A stretch of DNA of 64,000 nucleotides from Nitrospinaceae bacterium. Its GTDB lineage: Bacteria; Nitrospinota_A; UBA7883; JAJDBK01. The notes beneath the pieces are model-generated. The model made no database searches and was not told where the DNA came from. It was given only the letters and a program-made list of their open reading frames with translations. This document shows, piece after piece, positions 8,393-17,501 of the stretch. The translations under genes and the position numbers were made by a program. Where the stretch lies: NCBI GenBank assembly GCA_029261405.1, contig JAJDBK010000031.1, forward strand, positions 59,954 through 123,953, written 5' to 3'. How positions within the stretch are numbered: the stretch's first letter is position 1; each line of letters starts with the position of its first letter.

Positions 8393-9375
8393 GTTCTCCG
8401 ATCAGGTCGAAAATTACAGGAATGGGGCTTAACGTCCCGAAAAAGGTTCTGACCAACCACGATCTGGAAAAGATGGTGGAGACATCCGACGAGTGGATCA
8501 CCACACGCACAGGTATAAAAGAGCGCCGGATCGCCGATGATGGGGTGTCATCGTCAGACCTGGCCCTGCCCGCCGCTCTGGAGGCGCTTGAGGACGCAGG
8601 GGTCAGACCTTCCGAACTGGATCTGATAATCTGCGCAACCTCGACACCGGACAGGATGTTTCCCACCACCGCCTGTATCCTGCAAAGAGAGCTCAAGGCG
8701 GCCCAGTGTGGAGCTTTCGATCTGCTGGCCGCCTGTAGCGGGTTCGTCTACGGCCTCACCACCGCCGACAGCTTCATCCGGGCGGGCTCCGCAAAAAATA
8801 TACTCGTAGTCGGTTCGGAGGTGTTAAACCATCTTATCGACTGGACAAACAGGGACACGTGTGTCCTCTTTGGTGACGGGGCCGGGGCCGCTGTTTTAAG
8901 CGCCGTGGAGGGGGAGAGTGGAATTATCGATTCGAGAATTCACGCAAACGGCGAATATTCCGATTTCCTGATGGTTGGAACCGGATCGGCCAACCCGATA
9001 AAACAAGACACCTTTGAAAACAAGGACCACTACGTCAAGATGAAAGGGAACCAGACTTTCAAGGTGGCGGTCAACACCATGTCCGATGTGACCCGTGAGA
9101 TTCTCGAAAAACATGGCATCACACCGGACGACATCGACTTGATTGTTCCTCACCAGGCGAATATCAGAATTTTAAACGCGGTGGGGAAAAACCTCGGTGT
9201 TTCGGAAGATAAAGTTTTTATAAACGTGCGGAAATATGGGAATACTTCGGCGGCCACTATTCCGATAGCCCTCTACGAGGCCCGGGCCGAAGGCCGTATA
9301 AAAGATGGCGATCTGGTCCTGCTGGTGGCTTTCGGGGGTGGTTTTACCTGGGGCGCCACGCTGATACGCTGGTAA
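8389..9375 (+). CDS. fabH: 3-oxoacyl-ACP synthase III
   Basis: Starts fatty acid chains by condensing an acyl-CoA with malonyl-ACP. The 328-residue length is standard. The catalytic triad is visible as Cys116 (DLLAACSGF), His in VPHQANIRIL (about residue 248) and Asn in KYGNTSAAT (about 280). The start overlaps the plsX stop (ATGA at 8389-8392), which gives translational coupling in the classic plsX-fabH order. fabD and acpP are not in the window; the next gene is glgB. Confidence 0.96.
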   Translation: MSSPIRSKITGMGLNVPKKVLTNHDLEKMVETSDEWITTRTGIKERRIADDGVSSSDLALPAALEALEDAGVRPSELDLIICATSTPDRMFPTTACILQRELKAAQCGAFDLLAACSGFVYGLTTADSFIRAGSAKNILVVGSEVLNHLIDWTNRDTCVLFGDGAGAAVLSAVEGESGIIDSRIHANGEYSDFLMVGTGSANPIKQDTFENKDHYVKMKGNQTFKVAVNTMSDVTREILEKHGITPDDIDLIVPHQANIRILNAVGKNLGVSEDKVFINVRKYGNTSAATIPIALYEARAEGRIKDGDLVLLVAFGGGFTWGATLIRW

Positions 9376-9404
9376 TCTGGCCCGCAATGGCTTAATCTAG
9401 CCAT

Positions 9405-11597
9405 ATGAAAACTTTTACATCCAGACCACAAATCGAACGAATAAAAAACGCCGTTCATCACGATCCCCATTCCATCCTCGGAATTCACCAGATTAAGACC
9501 GGTGTTGTCATAAGGGTATTCGATCCAGAGGCGGCGGAAATAGCTGTGATCGACATACATGATCCTGAACGCCGATACCAGATGGAAAAAATCGACGAGG
9601 AGGGTTTTTTCGAGGCTCTGATTCCTGGCCGAAAAGTGTTCGCATACGATCTGCATAACGTCAGCTACAAGGGAGCGCGCTCCATGCGGAGAGACCCTTA
9701 CAGTTTCATGCCGTTACTGGGCGACCTGGACCTGCATCTTTTCAACGAAGGGACGCATTACGAAATTCATAAACGACTCGGCGCTCATATCGTCGAGGTG
9801 GATGGTGTTACGGGAGTCCGGTTCTCTGTCTGGGCGCCAAACGCCATGCGGGTCTCCGTGGTTGGGGCTTTTAACGAATGGGACGGGCGACGTAACCCGA
9901 TGCGCTCCCTCGGCAAGGCTGGAGTATGGGAGCTGTTCATTCCCGGCCTTACCACAGGAGAAGTCTACAAATACGAGATCAAGGCGCAAAACGGGGATGT
10001 CTTCGACAAGGCTGACCCGTTCGCATACGCTTCAGAGCTGAGACCGAGAACCGCAAGCGAAGTGTGGGACCACTCCTCATATAGCTGGGATGACGCCGAA
10101 TGGATGGAGGAGAGGAGGCATGGCGAACTGCTCGACCGTCCCTTTGCGATATACGAAGTTCATCTTGGCTCCTGGTCACGGAAGAACGACGGCGCCGATT
10201 GGCTCACCTACCGGGAAGTGGCTCCAATGCTGGTGGAGTATTGCAAACGTCAGGGATATACACATGTCCAACTGATGCCGGTCTCGGAGTTTCCTTACGA
10301 TGGATCGTGGGGTTATCAGGTGACAGGCTATTTCAGCCCGACATCCCGATTCGGAACCCCGGACGATTTTAAATATTTCGTGGATTTCTTCCATAACAAC
10401 GGAATAGGCGTGCTCATGGACTGGGTGCCGGCCCACTTCCCGAAAGACTCGTTCGGCCTGCGCAGGTTCGACGGTACCGCCCTCTACGAACATGAAGACT
10501 GGCGTAAAGGGGAACATAAAGACTGGGGAACACTCATCTTCAACTACGGCAGACCGGAGGTGGCGAACTTCCTGATCTCCTCAGCCCTCTTCTGGCTCGA
10601 ATATTACCACCTCGATGGACTGCGGGTTGACGCCGTAGCCTCCATGCTCTACCTCGACTACTCGAAAGAGGATGGGGAATGGGTCGCCAACGAGTTCGGC
10701 GGTAACGAAAATCTGGAAGCCATCGAGCTACTCAAAAGAATGAACACCCTGCTCCATGAAAAATTTCCGGGAGCGGTCACCATAGCCGAAGAATCGACAG
10801 CGTGGCCGGGAGTCTCTCGCCCGACATACTTAGGCGGCCTCGGATTCACCATGAAATGGAACATGGGATGGATGCACGATACACTCGAATATTTCTCGAA
10901 AGACCCGGTTCACAGAAAGTTTCATCATAACAACCTCACGTTCGCCCTGCTATACGCTTTCCACGAGAACTTCGTACTGCCCATATCCCACGACGAAGTC
11001 GTCCATGGGAAAAATTCGCTCTTAAGCAAAATGCCGGGCGATACCTGGCAGAAATTTGCGAACCTAAGACTGCTTTTTACTTACATGTATGGACACCCCG
11101 GTAAAAAACTGCTGTTCCAGGGTTGTGATACCGGACAATGGACAGAGTGGGACTACGACAAATCAGCCGACTGGGACCTGCTGAAATACGCGCCCCACGC
11201 ACGATTACAAAAGTTCATGGCCGATCTCGGATCCCTCTACCTGAACGAAAAAGCGATGTGGGAAAACGACCTTACCCACGAAGGATTCGAGTGGATCGAC
11301 TGCAACGACTCAGACGACTCCATAATATCCTTTATTAGAAAAGCCAAGGATCAGTCCGATTACCTGGTATTCGTAAGCAACTTCACACCGATAGTACGCC
11401 AAAACTACAGGTTGGGAATACCAGAGTCACGCCTCTACACGGAACTGCTGAATTCCGACTCAGAAATATACTACGGCTCCAACGCAGGCAATAACGGCGC
11501 CGTGCAAGCGGAAAACATCCCACACCACGGGAAACCCAACTCAATAAACATAACCCTGCCACCCCTCGCCACCCTGATATTCAAACCCCAAGGATAA
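9405..11597 (+). CDS. glgB: 1,4-alpha-glucan branching enzyme
   Basis: Introduces alpha-1,6 branches into glycogen. The 730-residue, full-length GH13 enzyme has two N-terminal carbohydrate-binding beta domains (about 15-220, the second with SVWAPNAMRVSVVGAFNEWDG), then the (beta/alpha)8 barrel. Catalytic residues are the nucleophile Asp in DGLRVDAVASMLY (about 407), the acid Glu in AEESTAWPGV (about 462) and the transition-state Asp in SHDEVVHGK (about 530). glgA and glgC are not in the window. It starts 29 bases after fabH, so read-through from that operon is possible. Three hairpins follow. Confidence 0.96.
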   Translation: MKTFTSRPQIERIKNAVHHDPHSILGIHQIKTGVVIRVFDPEAAEIAVIDIHDPERRYQMEKIDEEGFFEALIPGRKVFAYDLHNVSYKGARSMRRDPYSFMPLLGDLDLHLFNEGTHYEIHKRLGAHIVEVDGVTGVRFSVWAPNAMRVSVVGAFNEWDGRRNPMRSLGKAGVWELFIPGLTTGEVYKYEIKAQNGDVFDKADPFAYASELRPRTASEVWDHSSYSWDDAEWMEERRHGELLDRPFAIYEVHLGSWSRKNDGADWLTYREVAPMLVEYCKRQGYTHVQLMPVSEFPYDGSWGYQVTGYFSPTSRFGTPDDFKYFVDFFHNNGIGVLMDWVPAHFPKDSFGLRRFDGTALYEHEDWRKGEHKDWGTLIFNYGRPEVANFLISSALFWLEYYHLDGLRVDAVASMLYLDYSKEDGEWVANEFGGNENLEAIELLKRMNTLLHEKFPGAVTIAEESTAWPGVSRPTYLGGLGFTMKWNMGWMHDTLEYFSKDPVHRKFHHNNLTFALLYAFHENFVLPISHDEVVHGKNSLLSKMPGDTWQKFANLRLLFTYMYGHPGKKLLFQGCDTGQWTEWDYDKSADWDLLKYAPHARLQKFMADLGSLYLNEKAMWENDLTHEGFEWIDCNDSDDSIISFIRKAKDQSDYLVFVSNFTPIVRQNYRLGIPESRLYTELLNSDSEIYYGSNAGNNGAVQAENIPHHGKPNSINITLPPLATLIFKPQG

Positions 11598-11615
11598 GCG
11601 GGGGAGGAAGACTAT

Positions 11616-11748
11616 CTTCTTTCTCTTTGGGAAAGAGAAAGAAGCAAAGAGAAACTCATCTGGTTGTGAATTCGGCCCTCATGGGCCGAATTCACAACCA
11701 GACAGGTTTTCTTTTGCTACTTTTCTTTTTTCTCTAAAAGAAAAGTAG
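11616..11748. repeat. Three consecutive perfect hairpins after glgB
   Basis: Hairpin 1 is CTTCTTTCTCTTT/AAAGAGAAAGAAG (11616-11644, 3-base loop). Hairpin 2 is a 20-bp perfect stem containing CTGGTTGTGAATTCGGCCC (11659-11702, 4-base loop TCAT). Hairpin 3 is CTACTTTTCTTTT/AAAAGAAAAGTAG (11717-11748, 6-base loop). Together they fill the gap between glgB and the next gene and could stop transcription, but the regular arrangement also suggests a mobile or dispersed element. Confidence 0.85.
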
Positions 11749-11836
11749 ATATTCTCTTCTCCTTATTTGTGGTGTTCAATCTGGATGAGGGGTAGTATGG
11801 ACATCTGAATTTATCTGATATTGGGGGAGGTAGGTC

Positions 11837-12475
11837 ATGAATAAAGGGCTTGATATTCGGGCTCATCTTGAGAGCGGTTGGGCTTTGTTCTCTCGTAACA
11901 TTCAGGACATGATCGTAGCGGGTCTTGTCTTTCTTGTAATATATGCGGCGGCGTCATTCACCTGGTTCGGGGTTTTGCTTATCGCAGGCCCTATGACGGG
12001 CGGTCTGTTTCTGTTCATTCTTGACGCGCGCGGCGGCGCGGACCTGAACGTTATGCGTCTTGTGGACGGGTTCAAATTGTTTGTTCCACTGGTTCTGGTG
12101 GGCATTGCTGTCTCGATCTTCCAGTTTGTCGGGTTTCTGTTCTTTATCATTCCGAGCGTTATAGTTAGCGGGTGGTACCTGTTTTCCTATTTGCTTGTCG
12201 TTGAGAAGAATCTGGAGTTCTGGCCCGCCATGGAGGCTTCCCGGAAATACGGGTTCGAGCATCAGCTTGATGTGTTTCTTCTCGCTCTGGCTATTATGGT
12301 TGTTAACCTGGCGGGCCTTATACCTTTCGGTCTGGGTTTGCTTGTTACCCTCCCTTATTCCGCTTGCGTGATTACCGAGGCATACGTAACGGCGTTCGGG
12401 TTGCAGGATGTTGATCGTCTGGAACCGCCAACCTCTTCGCCACCGCCCCCACCTCCTCCTGTCATGCCTTCGTAA
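11837..12475 (+). CDS. Multi-pass membrane protein, unknown function
   Basis: A 212-residue protein with about five to six hydrophobic segments (about 25-45, 45-65, 82-105, 105-130, 148-175), and a proline-rich cytoplasmic tail after residue 195. I recognise no family for certain; it looks like the DUF4013 or BPSS1780-like small membrane proteins. A strong GGGGGAGG ribosome binding site precedes the ATG. It is paralogous to the next gene: both start with a DIxxxLxxGxxxFxxN motif and share the WpAMEASRK segment. Confidence 0.75.
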   Translation: MNKGLDIRAHLESGWALFSRNIQDMIVAGLVFLVIYAAASFTWFGVLLIAGPMTGGLFLFILDARGGADLNVMRLVDGFKLFVPLVLVGIAVSIFQFVGFLFFIIPSVIVSGWYLFSYLLVVEKNLEFWPAMEASRKYGFEHQLDVFLLALAIMVVNLAGLIPFGLGLLVTLPYSACVITEAYVTAFGLQDVDRLEPPTSSPPPPPPPVMPS

Positions 12476-12499
12476 CAGATTTTCGGTCAACCAAACGTC

Positions 12500-13618
12500 A
12501 TGAGACAGGAGTTTGACATAGGTCACTACCTGACGGAGGGATATAATACTTTCCGTGAAAACATGGCCGGATTTGTGGTGGCCACGATTCTTTTCAGTCT
12601 GTTGCATGCGGCGGCGGGGCTTGTGCCATTCATCGGGCCGATTGTCTCGTTCCTTGTAGCGGGGCCGTTGATGGGAGGGCTTTATATCCTTTCCCGCGAC
12701 GCTTTCAGAGGTGAGCCTGTCGAGGCAAAACGGTTGTTTGACGCTTTCGAGAAATTCACCCCCCTTTTTCTGGTCTATGTGGTGTCGATGATGTTCGCGC
12801 TGGCGCCCTTGGGTCTGTTTGCCGCATGGGCCGGTGTTGCCGCATTCGCTCTTTCTCCCGGGGAGACGCCCACGGGGGCGCCGGTCTTCGGGCTTCTCTT
12901 CGGTTTTATAATAATAACTATCCTCATAGCGCTCTTCATATCGGCCTGTTATCTGTTTGTGTATGCGCATGTGGTCGATCAGGATTCCGGGTTCTGGACA
13001 GCCATGGAGGCCAGCAGGAAAATTACCTTCAAATACCCGGTAAAAGTTCTTCTGTTTCTCCTGATTATTGCGGTTGTCAATGCGCTCGGCGTATTGGCGT
13101 TTTTTGTAGGGTTTCTATTTACGTTTCCTTACACTATTTGCGCCATTACTGCATGCTACAACGCACATTTCGAGTCAGCGACATCATCGCCCCGATTGAT
13201 CACACCGTCCCCTCCGCCTCCGGTACCGGATGAGAAGGGCGATTTGGAGGATAAGGAGCGGTTATGGCCATCAGACGAGTCGGAGCCTGAGACACAAGTT
13301 TCCGGCGCCTTGATCCTTGTACTGGTTGAGGGTCTGAAACCTGCGGCGGATAAACTTGAAAAGATCGCCCGGCTGTCGAAAAGCAAAGCTTTTTTGGAAG
13401 AGACTCCACCTGCGATAACGGGATACGCTGTTCGTAACTGGCCGAAGAACGATCAGGAATTTGCAAAAATGGCGAAGGTGGCTGTGAAGAACCATCTCAA
13501 GTCGATGCCTCAACCGTATGACGCCATCGACACATCCGGCGTCAGTATATGGAAAGGGAGGGACAAAAGCTCCAGTAGAGGGATGGCGGTTATCACCCTT
13601 AACCCGGATAATTCGTAA
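12500..13618 (+). CDS. Multi-pass membrane protein with C-terminal soluble domain
   Basis: A 372-residue paralogue of the preceding gene, which lies 24 bases upstream. The first 230 residues repeat its membrane domain (shared FWTAMEASRK-type segment). A proline-rich linker follows, then about 115 soluble residues (about 255-372) of unknown fold. The last residues, LNPDNS-stop, are encoded by AACCCGGATAATTCGTAA (13601-13618), the same sequence that forms the end of the palindromic element at 28608-28785, so the C-terminus probably derives from a repeat. It converges on pgi with three bases between. Confidence 0.72.
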   Translation: MRQEFDIGHYLTEGYNTFRENMAGFVVATILFSLLHAAAGLVPFIGPIVSFLVAGPLMGGLYILSRDAFRGEPVEAKRLFDAFEKFTPLFLVYVVSMMFALAPLGLFAAWAGVAAFALSPGETPTGAPVFGLLFGFIIITILIALFISACYLFVYAHVVDQDSGFWTAMEASRKITFKYPVKVLLFLLIIAVVNALGVLAFFVGFLFTFPYTICAITACYNAHFESATSSPRLITPSPPPPVPDEKGDLEDKERLWPSDESEPETQVSGALILVLVEGLKPAADKLEKIARLSKSKAFLEETPPAITGYAVRNWPKNDQEFAKMAKVAVKNHLKSMPQPYDAIDTSGVSIWKGRDKSSSRGMAVITLNPDNS

Positions 13619-13621
13619 AGG

Positions 13622-15019
13622 TTACACTACGGATCGCTCTTTCGGCTGTTTACCTGCAAATTCCGCTTTTTGATCTTCAAACCCTTCCCGATCCATCATG
13701 GCGTAGGCGTACTGTTTGCCGAACTCCACACCCGGCTGATCGAATGCGTTGATCTTGTACAAACCTCCTGAGAAGGCGGTTGCGACCTGTAGCAGATACA
13801 ATATCTGACCTACTGTTTCGGGGCTGATTTCTGGCAGTTTGATGGTCATATTCGGGCGATTGTTCACGGTCAGGGCATATTCGGTCCCCTCCTTTTCTAC
13901 CGCCATAAGTTCATTCAGTGTACGGCCTCCGAGATACGACACAGCGGGACTGTCGGCAAACCCTTTCGGAATATCTGTTTTGGTGGCGAAGTTGGCTACA
14001 TCGAGGAAGACCACTACCTTGTCAAACGGCCCTTCCACATACAGCTGGACCTGGGAGTGTTGGTCTGTCGCTCCCAAGGCTTTTACCGGAGTCTGGCCGA
14101 CGAATATTTGCGCGCCGTCATCGCCGGTACGTTTCCCCAGCGACTCCGCCCACATCTGCCGGAACCAGTCGGCGATCAGGTAAAGTCCGGACGAGTAGGG
14201 CATCATCACGGTTATCTTCTTCCCTTTTTTCGTATCGAGAAGGTAATGGATAGCCGAGAAGAGGTAAGCCGGGTTTTTCATCAGGTCGGGTTCATTCGTC
14301 CGTTCGGCCATGGTAGCCGCGCCATTTAGCAGTTTGCGAATATCGATACCGGCGCAGGCGGCTGGCAGGAGCGATACCGGAGTAAAAACCGTGAAACGAC
14401 CTCCGACACCTGGTGGAACCTCGAAAGTTTTTATCTTTTCTTTCTTCGAGATTTCACGGAGGACTCCCGATTCGGGGTCGGTAGTGAAAATAATATGGCG
14501 TTTCCATGTCTTGCCGATCTTCTTTTTCAGAAGATTGGCGACGATCATGAATTGGCTCATGGTCTCTGCGGTAGCGCCAGATTTTGAAATGACGTTAAAA
14601 ACCGTCTCTTTGATCTTGATGGTGGAAAGTAGTTCGGCAAAATGGTCCGGGTCGATATTGTCAGCGACGTAAAGACGCATCCCCTCCCTTTTTGTGACCG
14701 TAAGGCTGTTGTGCTGTGAGCGCCGCAAGGCGGAGAAGAGGGCCATGGTACCGAGGGCGGAGCCGCCAATACCAAGAACCACCATAGTCGAGAACTTTTT
14801 GCGAAGCGACCGGGAGGCTTTTACAATTGCTGTTGTAGATTCTTTATCGTAAGGCAGATCGTAAAAAGGCAACGCGCCAGATTTGCGTTTCGCTTGCAGT
14901 CCTTTGTGGATATCTCTGGCCGCAGGGGAGAGTTCGGTTATCTGTTCGAGGGTGAGTCCATGTTTTTTGCCGACCTGTCCGGCCAGTACGTTGGTGTAAT
15001 CAAGCTTGATATCGGTCAT
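13622..15019 (-). CDS. pgi: Glucose-6-phosphate isomerase
   Basis: Interconverts glucose-6-phosphate and fructose-6-phosphate. With the ATG at 15019 it has 465 residues, the shorter type of the family. Visible signatures include the sugar-phosphate-binding VLGIGGSALGT (near 80-90), SKSGATAETM (near 145) and the catalytic GTDQHSQVQLY-like segment ATDQHSQVQLY (near 345). The frame is open to 15061, but that would overlap the upstream deaminase gene by 38 bases. The ATG at 15019 lies five bases after that stop and has GGGGG upstream. It is the last gene of a leftward run. Confidence 0.95.
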   Translation of the reverse strand: MTDIKLDYTNVLAGQVGKKHGLTLEQITELSPAARDIHKGLQAKRKSGALPFYDLPYDKESTTAIVKASRSLRKKFSTMVVLGIGGSALGTMALFSALRRSQHNSLTVTKREGMRLYVADNIDPDHFAELLSTIKIKETVFNVISKSGATAETMSQFMIVANLLKKKIGKTWKRHIIFTTDPESGVLREISKKEKIKTFEVPPGVGGRFTVFTPVSLLPAACAGIDIRKLLNGAATMAERTNEPDLMKNPAYLFSAIHYLLDTKKGKKITVMMPYSSGLYLIADWFRQMWAESLGKRTGDDGAQIFVGQTPVKALGATDQHSQVQLYVEGPFDKVVVFLDVANFATKTDIPKGFADSPAVSYLGGRTLNELMAVEKEGTEYALTVNNRPNMTIKLPEISPETVGQILYLLQVATAFSGGLYKINAFDQPGVEFGKQYAYAMMDREGFEDQKAEFAGKQPKERSVV

Positions 15020-15023
15020 TGGT

Positions 15024-16262
15024 TTAGCCCCCGTAACGTTTCTCACCATTAATAAACACACATCTGACTGCGCGATCCTTCTCCATTATAGACTCGAACG
15101 GGTTGTCAGGTTTTAGTTTCTCGCCGATATCTATCGCCACTGCGTCGAAAGGCGCTCCGTTTCGCAATGTGCCGGTCTCTTTCGGCAGGTTCAGGGCCAC
15201 CGCGCCTGTCTCGGTAGCCATCTTGAACAACTCGCTACTGGCAAGCTCTGGTATCGCCGATTTTAGCTCCCGCATTTCAGCGGCCATGTCGAGGTCGGTG
15301 TTCGACGCAAGGGAGTCGCTCCCCAGAGCCACCGGAACGCCATGTTTGATGTATGAAAGAACCGGAGGAACAGCCCTGTCAAACCACCTGTTACTTCCGG
15401 GGCAGTGAGCGATTTTCGCGCCTGATAGCTTTAGTTTCTCAGTGTCGCCCAGATTCGGGTGGTTCATATGGACTGCGAGCAGACCTCCGGGGGCCATAGA
15501 TAACGCGCCTGACCGGTCAACGCTCTCAAGGGGTGTCTCTTTCCGGCTAAGCCCGTTTCGGTATACGGAAAAATCGACTAGAGTATCCCGCAACGGACCC
15601 CTCTCCCATCGCGCAAACTCCTCCTCTTCTTTCGTTTCGCAAAGATGGGTGGTCATCGGCATATCTTTTGATATCGCGAGGTGGACTACAGCCTCCATCA
15701 GCTCGTGCGATGTGGAGTAGACTGCGTGGGGAGAAACGCCGTTCGTAACGAGATCCGTAGGCTGGCAAGCGTCGATTCTCTTTTCAAGCGCCACGATTTT
15801 TTCTTTCGGATCGGTATCGGCTCCCAGAATCTCGTGGAATATTACCGCACGCATCCCGGCGTCCACCAGAGCCTTGTATGCAGATGTGCTGGTAGTGACA
15901 TCGCCCACGCATGTTGTCCCGGTTTCGAGGAGTCTGCGGACCCCGTTTCCGATACCCGCTTCCATTGCTTCTGGCGTGACAGAAAATTTTCTTTTTCGTA
16001 GCTCCCGAATCCAGTCTGTGAAAGGTATGCCGGGTGTTATGGCGCCTGCGAGGAAAGAGAGGTCGAGATGGCAGTGGACGTTTATGAAACCTGGATGAAG
16101 GATATGGGTGTCGAACCGTTGAAGTTTTACCCTGGACAGGTCGAAGTTTTTTTCCAAACCTGTGCAGGCGACTTTGCCATCCCGGATGTGAACGGCCCCG
16201 TTTTTTATAACAGTGTCTGAATCGATGACCAGCAGTTTGGCTGTAACAAAACGATCCCGCAA
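15024..16262 (-). CDS. Amidohydrolase family deaminase (MTA/SAH or aminofutalosine deaminase type)
   Basis: A 412-residue TIM-barrel amidohydrolase of the SsnA/TrzN/MtaD group. Metal ligands are visible as HCHLDLS (near 60), His in SPHAVYSTSHEL, HLCETKEE and Asp in LGSDSLASNTDLDM. The best guesses are 5'-methylthioadenosine/SAH deaminase or aminofutalosine deaminase (MqnX), because an MTA phosphorylase-like gene lies two genes upstream in the same leftward run. No other menaquinone (mqn) gene is in the window, so I do not assign a symbol. The TraR/DksA-like gene ends three bases upstream of its start. Confidence 0.82.
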   Translation of the reverse strand: MRDRFVTAKLLVIDSDTVIKNGAVHIRDGKVACTGLEKNFDLSRVKLQRFDTHILHPGFINVHCHLDLSFLAGAITPGIPFTDWIRELRKRKFSVTPEAMEAGIGNGVRRLLETGTTCVGDVTTSTSAYKALVDAGMRAVIFHEILGADTDPKEKIVALEKRIDACQPTDLVTNGVSPHAVYSTSHELMEAVVHLAISKDMPMTTHLCETKEEEEFARWERGPLRDTLVDFSVYRNGLSRKETPLESVDRSGALSMAPGGLLAVHMNHPNLGDTEKLKLSGAKIAHCPGSNRWFDRAVPPVLSYIKHGVPVALGSDSLASNTDLDMAAEMRELKSAIPELASSELFKMATETGAVALNLPKETGTLRNGAPFDAVAIDIGEKLKPDNPFESIMEKDRAVRCVFINGEKRYGG

Positions 16263-16265
16263 GGT

Positions 16266-16631
16266 CTATCTCTTCTTCTCCGCCAACCCGGCGCAACCGA
16301 TACATAACGGCGCCGCGGGGTCGAGAGCAAGCCTTCCTTTCCCCACCGGCTCGTCACACTTGAGACAATAACCGTAATCCACCGATTTTATCCGGTCGAG
16401 AGCGGCGTCGATCTTTCGGACCTCCACTTCCCTCCTGCGGGCGGTCTCCTGCGACATCGCCTGAACCTGCATGGCGTCCATTCGGGAGAGTCTGCCGAGC
16501 CTGCTCTGGTCAAGCTCCACCGGGGCGGAATTTTCCTTCTCGGCTACGATCATCCGCTCAAGCTCCGATTTTCTCGTTATCAGGATTTCACTGATCCGCC
16601 CAAAGTCATCAGAGTCGATCTCATCCATCAT
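16266..16631 (-). CDS. TraR/DksA family zinc-finger protein
   Basis: A 121-residue DksA-like protein. A coiled-coil N-terminal part (about 10-75) is followed by a C4 zinc finger, CxxC-x(17)-CxxC (CLKC...CIGC, about 92-115). DksA proteins bind RNA polymerase through the secondary channel and alter promoter response to ppGpp. The tip residues expected of true DksA (Asp-Ala-x-x-Asp) are not evident; MDAMQVQA is the nearest match, so it may be a shorter relative of unknown target. Its start overlaps the stop of the phosphorylase gene. Confidence 0.85.
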   Translation of the reverse strand: MMDEIDSDDFGRISEILITRKSELERMIVAEKENSAPVELDQSRLGRLSRMDAMQVQAMSQETARRREVEVRKIDAALDRIKSVDYGYCLKCDEPVGKGRLALDPAAPLCIGCAGLAEKKR

Positions 16632-17497
16632 GGATCTATCCAGGTTCGCCAGTCGTCGGTAATATCACCCCGTTTTTTGTATCGCAACATAGCGTCCTTA
16701 CAGATACAGGTCCGTTCATGTTCGGAGATAGCCTTTAACGCGCCGATGGCGATCCCAGGGAGGAGGGCGACGGCGTTTTCCACCATCTCTTTCTCTTTCG
16801 GAGTCTGCATCCCTTCAAATAACGTCCCCTCTTCGTATTCCCGTTCCGCAAGCCCTTCCGCCCGGTTGGTCAGGTAACAGATGGGGGCGTAACAGATCTC
16901 AAGCTCTCTGGCCAGAAAAGCCTCCGGGGCCAATGTCATGCCGACAAGGTCCGCTCCATACGAATAGTAGAGCTTTATTTCAGCCGGGGTTTCAAGGCGT
17001 GGACCTTCTGTACAAAGGTATGTGCCTGTATCGTAACGGGGCGCCCCTTCAGTATCGATCCCATACAACAGAGCGTGACGAAGGTCGGGGCAGAAAGGCT
17101 CTGACATCCTGATAAAACCGAGACCACCCTTTTTAAAAAATGTGGAGGGTCGATTTTTTGTCATGTCGATTATGTCGGTGGGAGTGCAGAAAGAACCGAC
17201 ATCCATGTTGGGGTTTATCACTCCCGGACCGGACCAGGAGACAATCCGCTCTACGCCAAGCTCTTTTAACGCCCATATATTTGCGCGATAGTTGACAAAA
17301 GGCGCCGCAGTTCTATATCCGTCGTCTCCGTGACGGGAGAGGAAGTAGAACGATATACCCCCCTTCCTGAACCTGTATACGTTTGCAACCTCCCCGAAAG
17401 GCGTTTTTATCACTTTTACCTTGTACGGTTTTCCGAAGGCTTTTTCGGTAAGAAGGTCGTATGCCTGGCTCCCTCCGATAATTGCTAATGCGCCCAA
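16628..17497 (-). CDS. mtnP: S-methyl-5'-thioadenosine phosphorylase family protein
   Basis: A 289-residue member of the PNP/MTAP family. The phosphate-binding N-terminus (IGGSQAYDL), SRHGDD, the TEGPRLETPAEIK loop and DLVGMTLAPEAFLARE are family signatures. It splits MTA (or methylthioinosine) with phosphate to release the base. A CxC motif near residue 266 (TCICKD) recalls the CxC of thermophilic archaeal MTAPs, where it helps disulfide formation. With the deaminase two genes downstream, a route MTA to MTI to hypoxanthine, as known in Pseudomonas, is possible. Substrate preference cannot be read from the sequence. Confidence 0.85.
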   Translation of the reverse strand: MGALAIIGGSQAYDLLTEKAFGKPYKVKVIKTPFGEVANVYRFRKGGISFYFLSRHGDDGYRTAAPFVNYRANIWALKELGVERIVSWSGPGVINPNMDVGSFCTPTDIIDMTKNRPSTFFKKGGLGFIRMSEPFCPDLRHALLYGIDTEGAPRYDTGTYLCTEGPRLETPAEIKLYYSYGADLVGMTLAPEAFLARELEICYAPICYLTNRAEGLAEREYEEGTLFEGMQTPKEKEMVENAVALLPGIAIGALKAISEHERTCICKDAMLRYKKRGDITDDWRTWIDP

Positions 17498-17501
17498 GCT
17501 C

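Noticed and set aside
11954..12970. A 338-codon minus-strand frame across the two membrane paralogues
   Set aside because: It is antisense to two hydrophobic coding genes and reads as a low-complexity, Lys/Arg/Gln/His-rich chain, as expected of a shadow frame.
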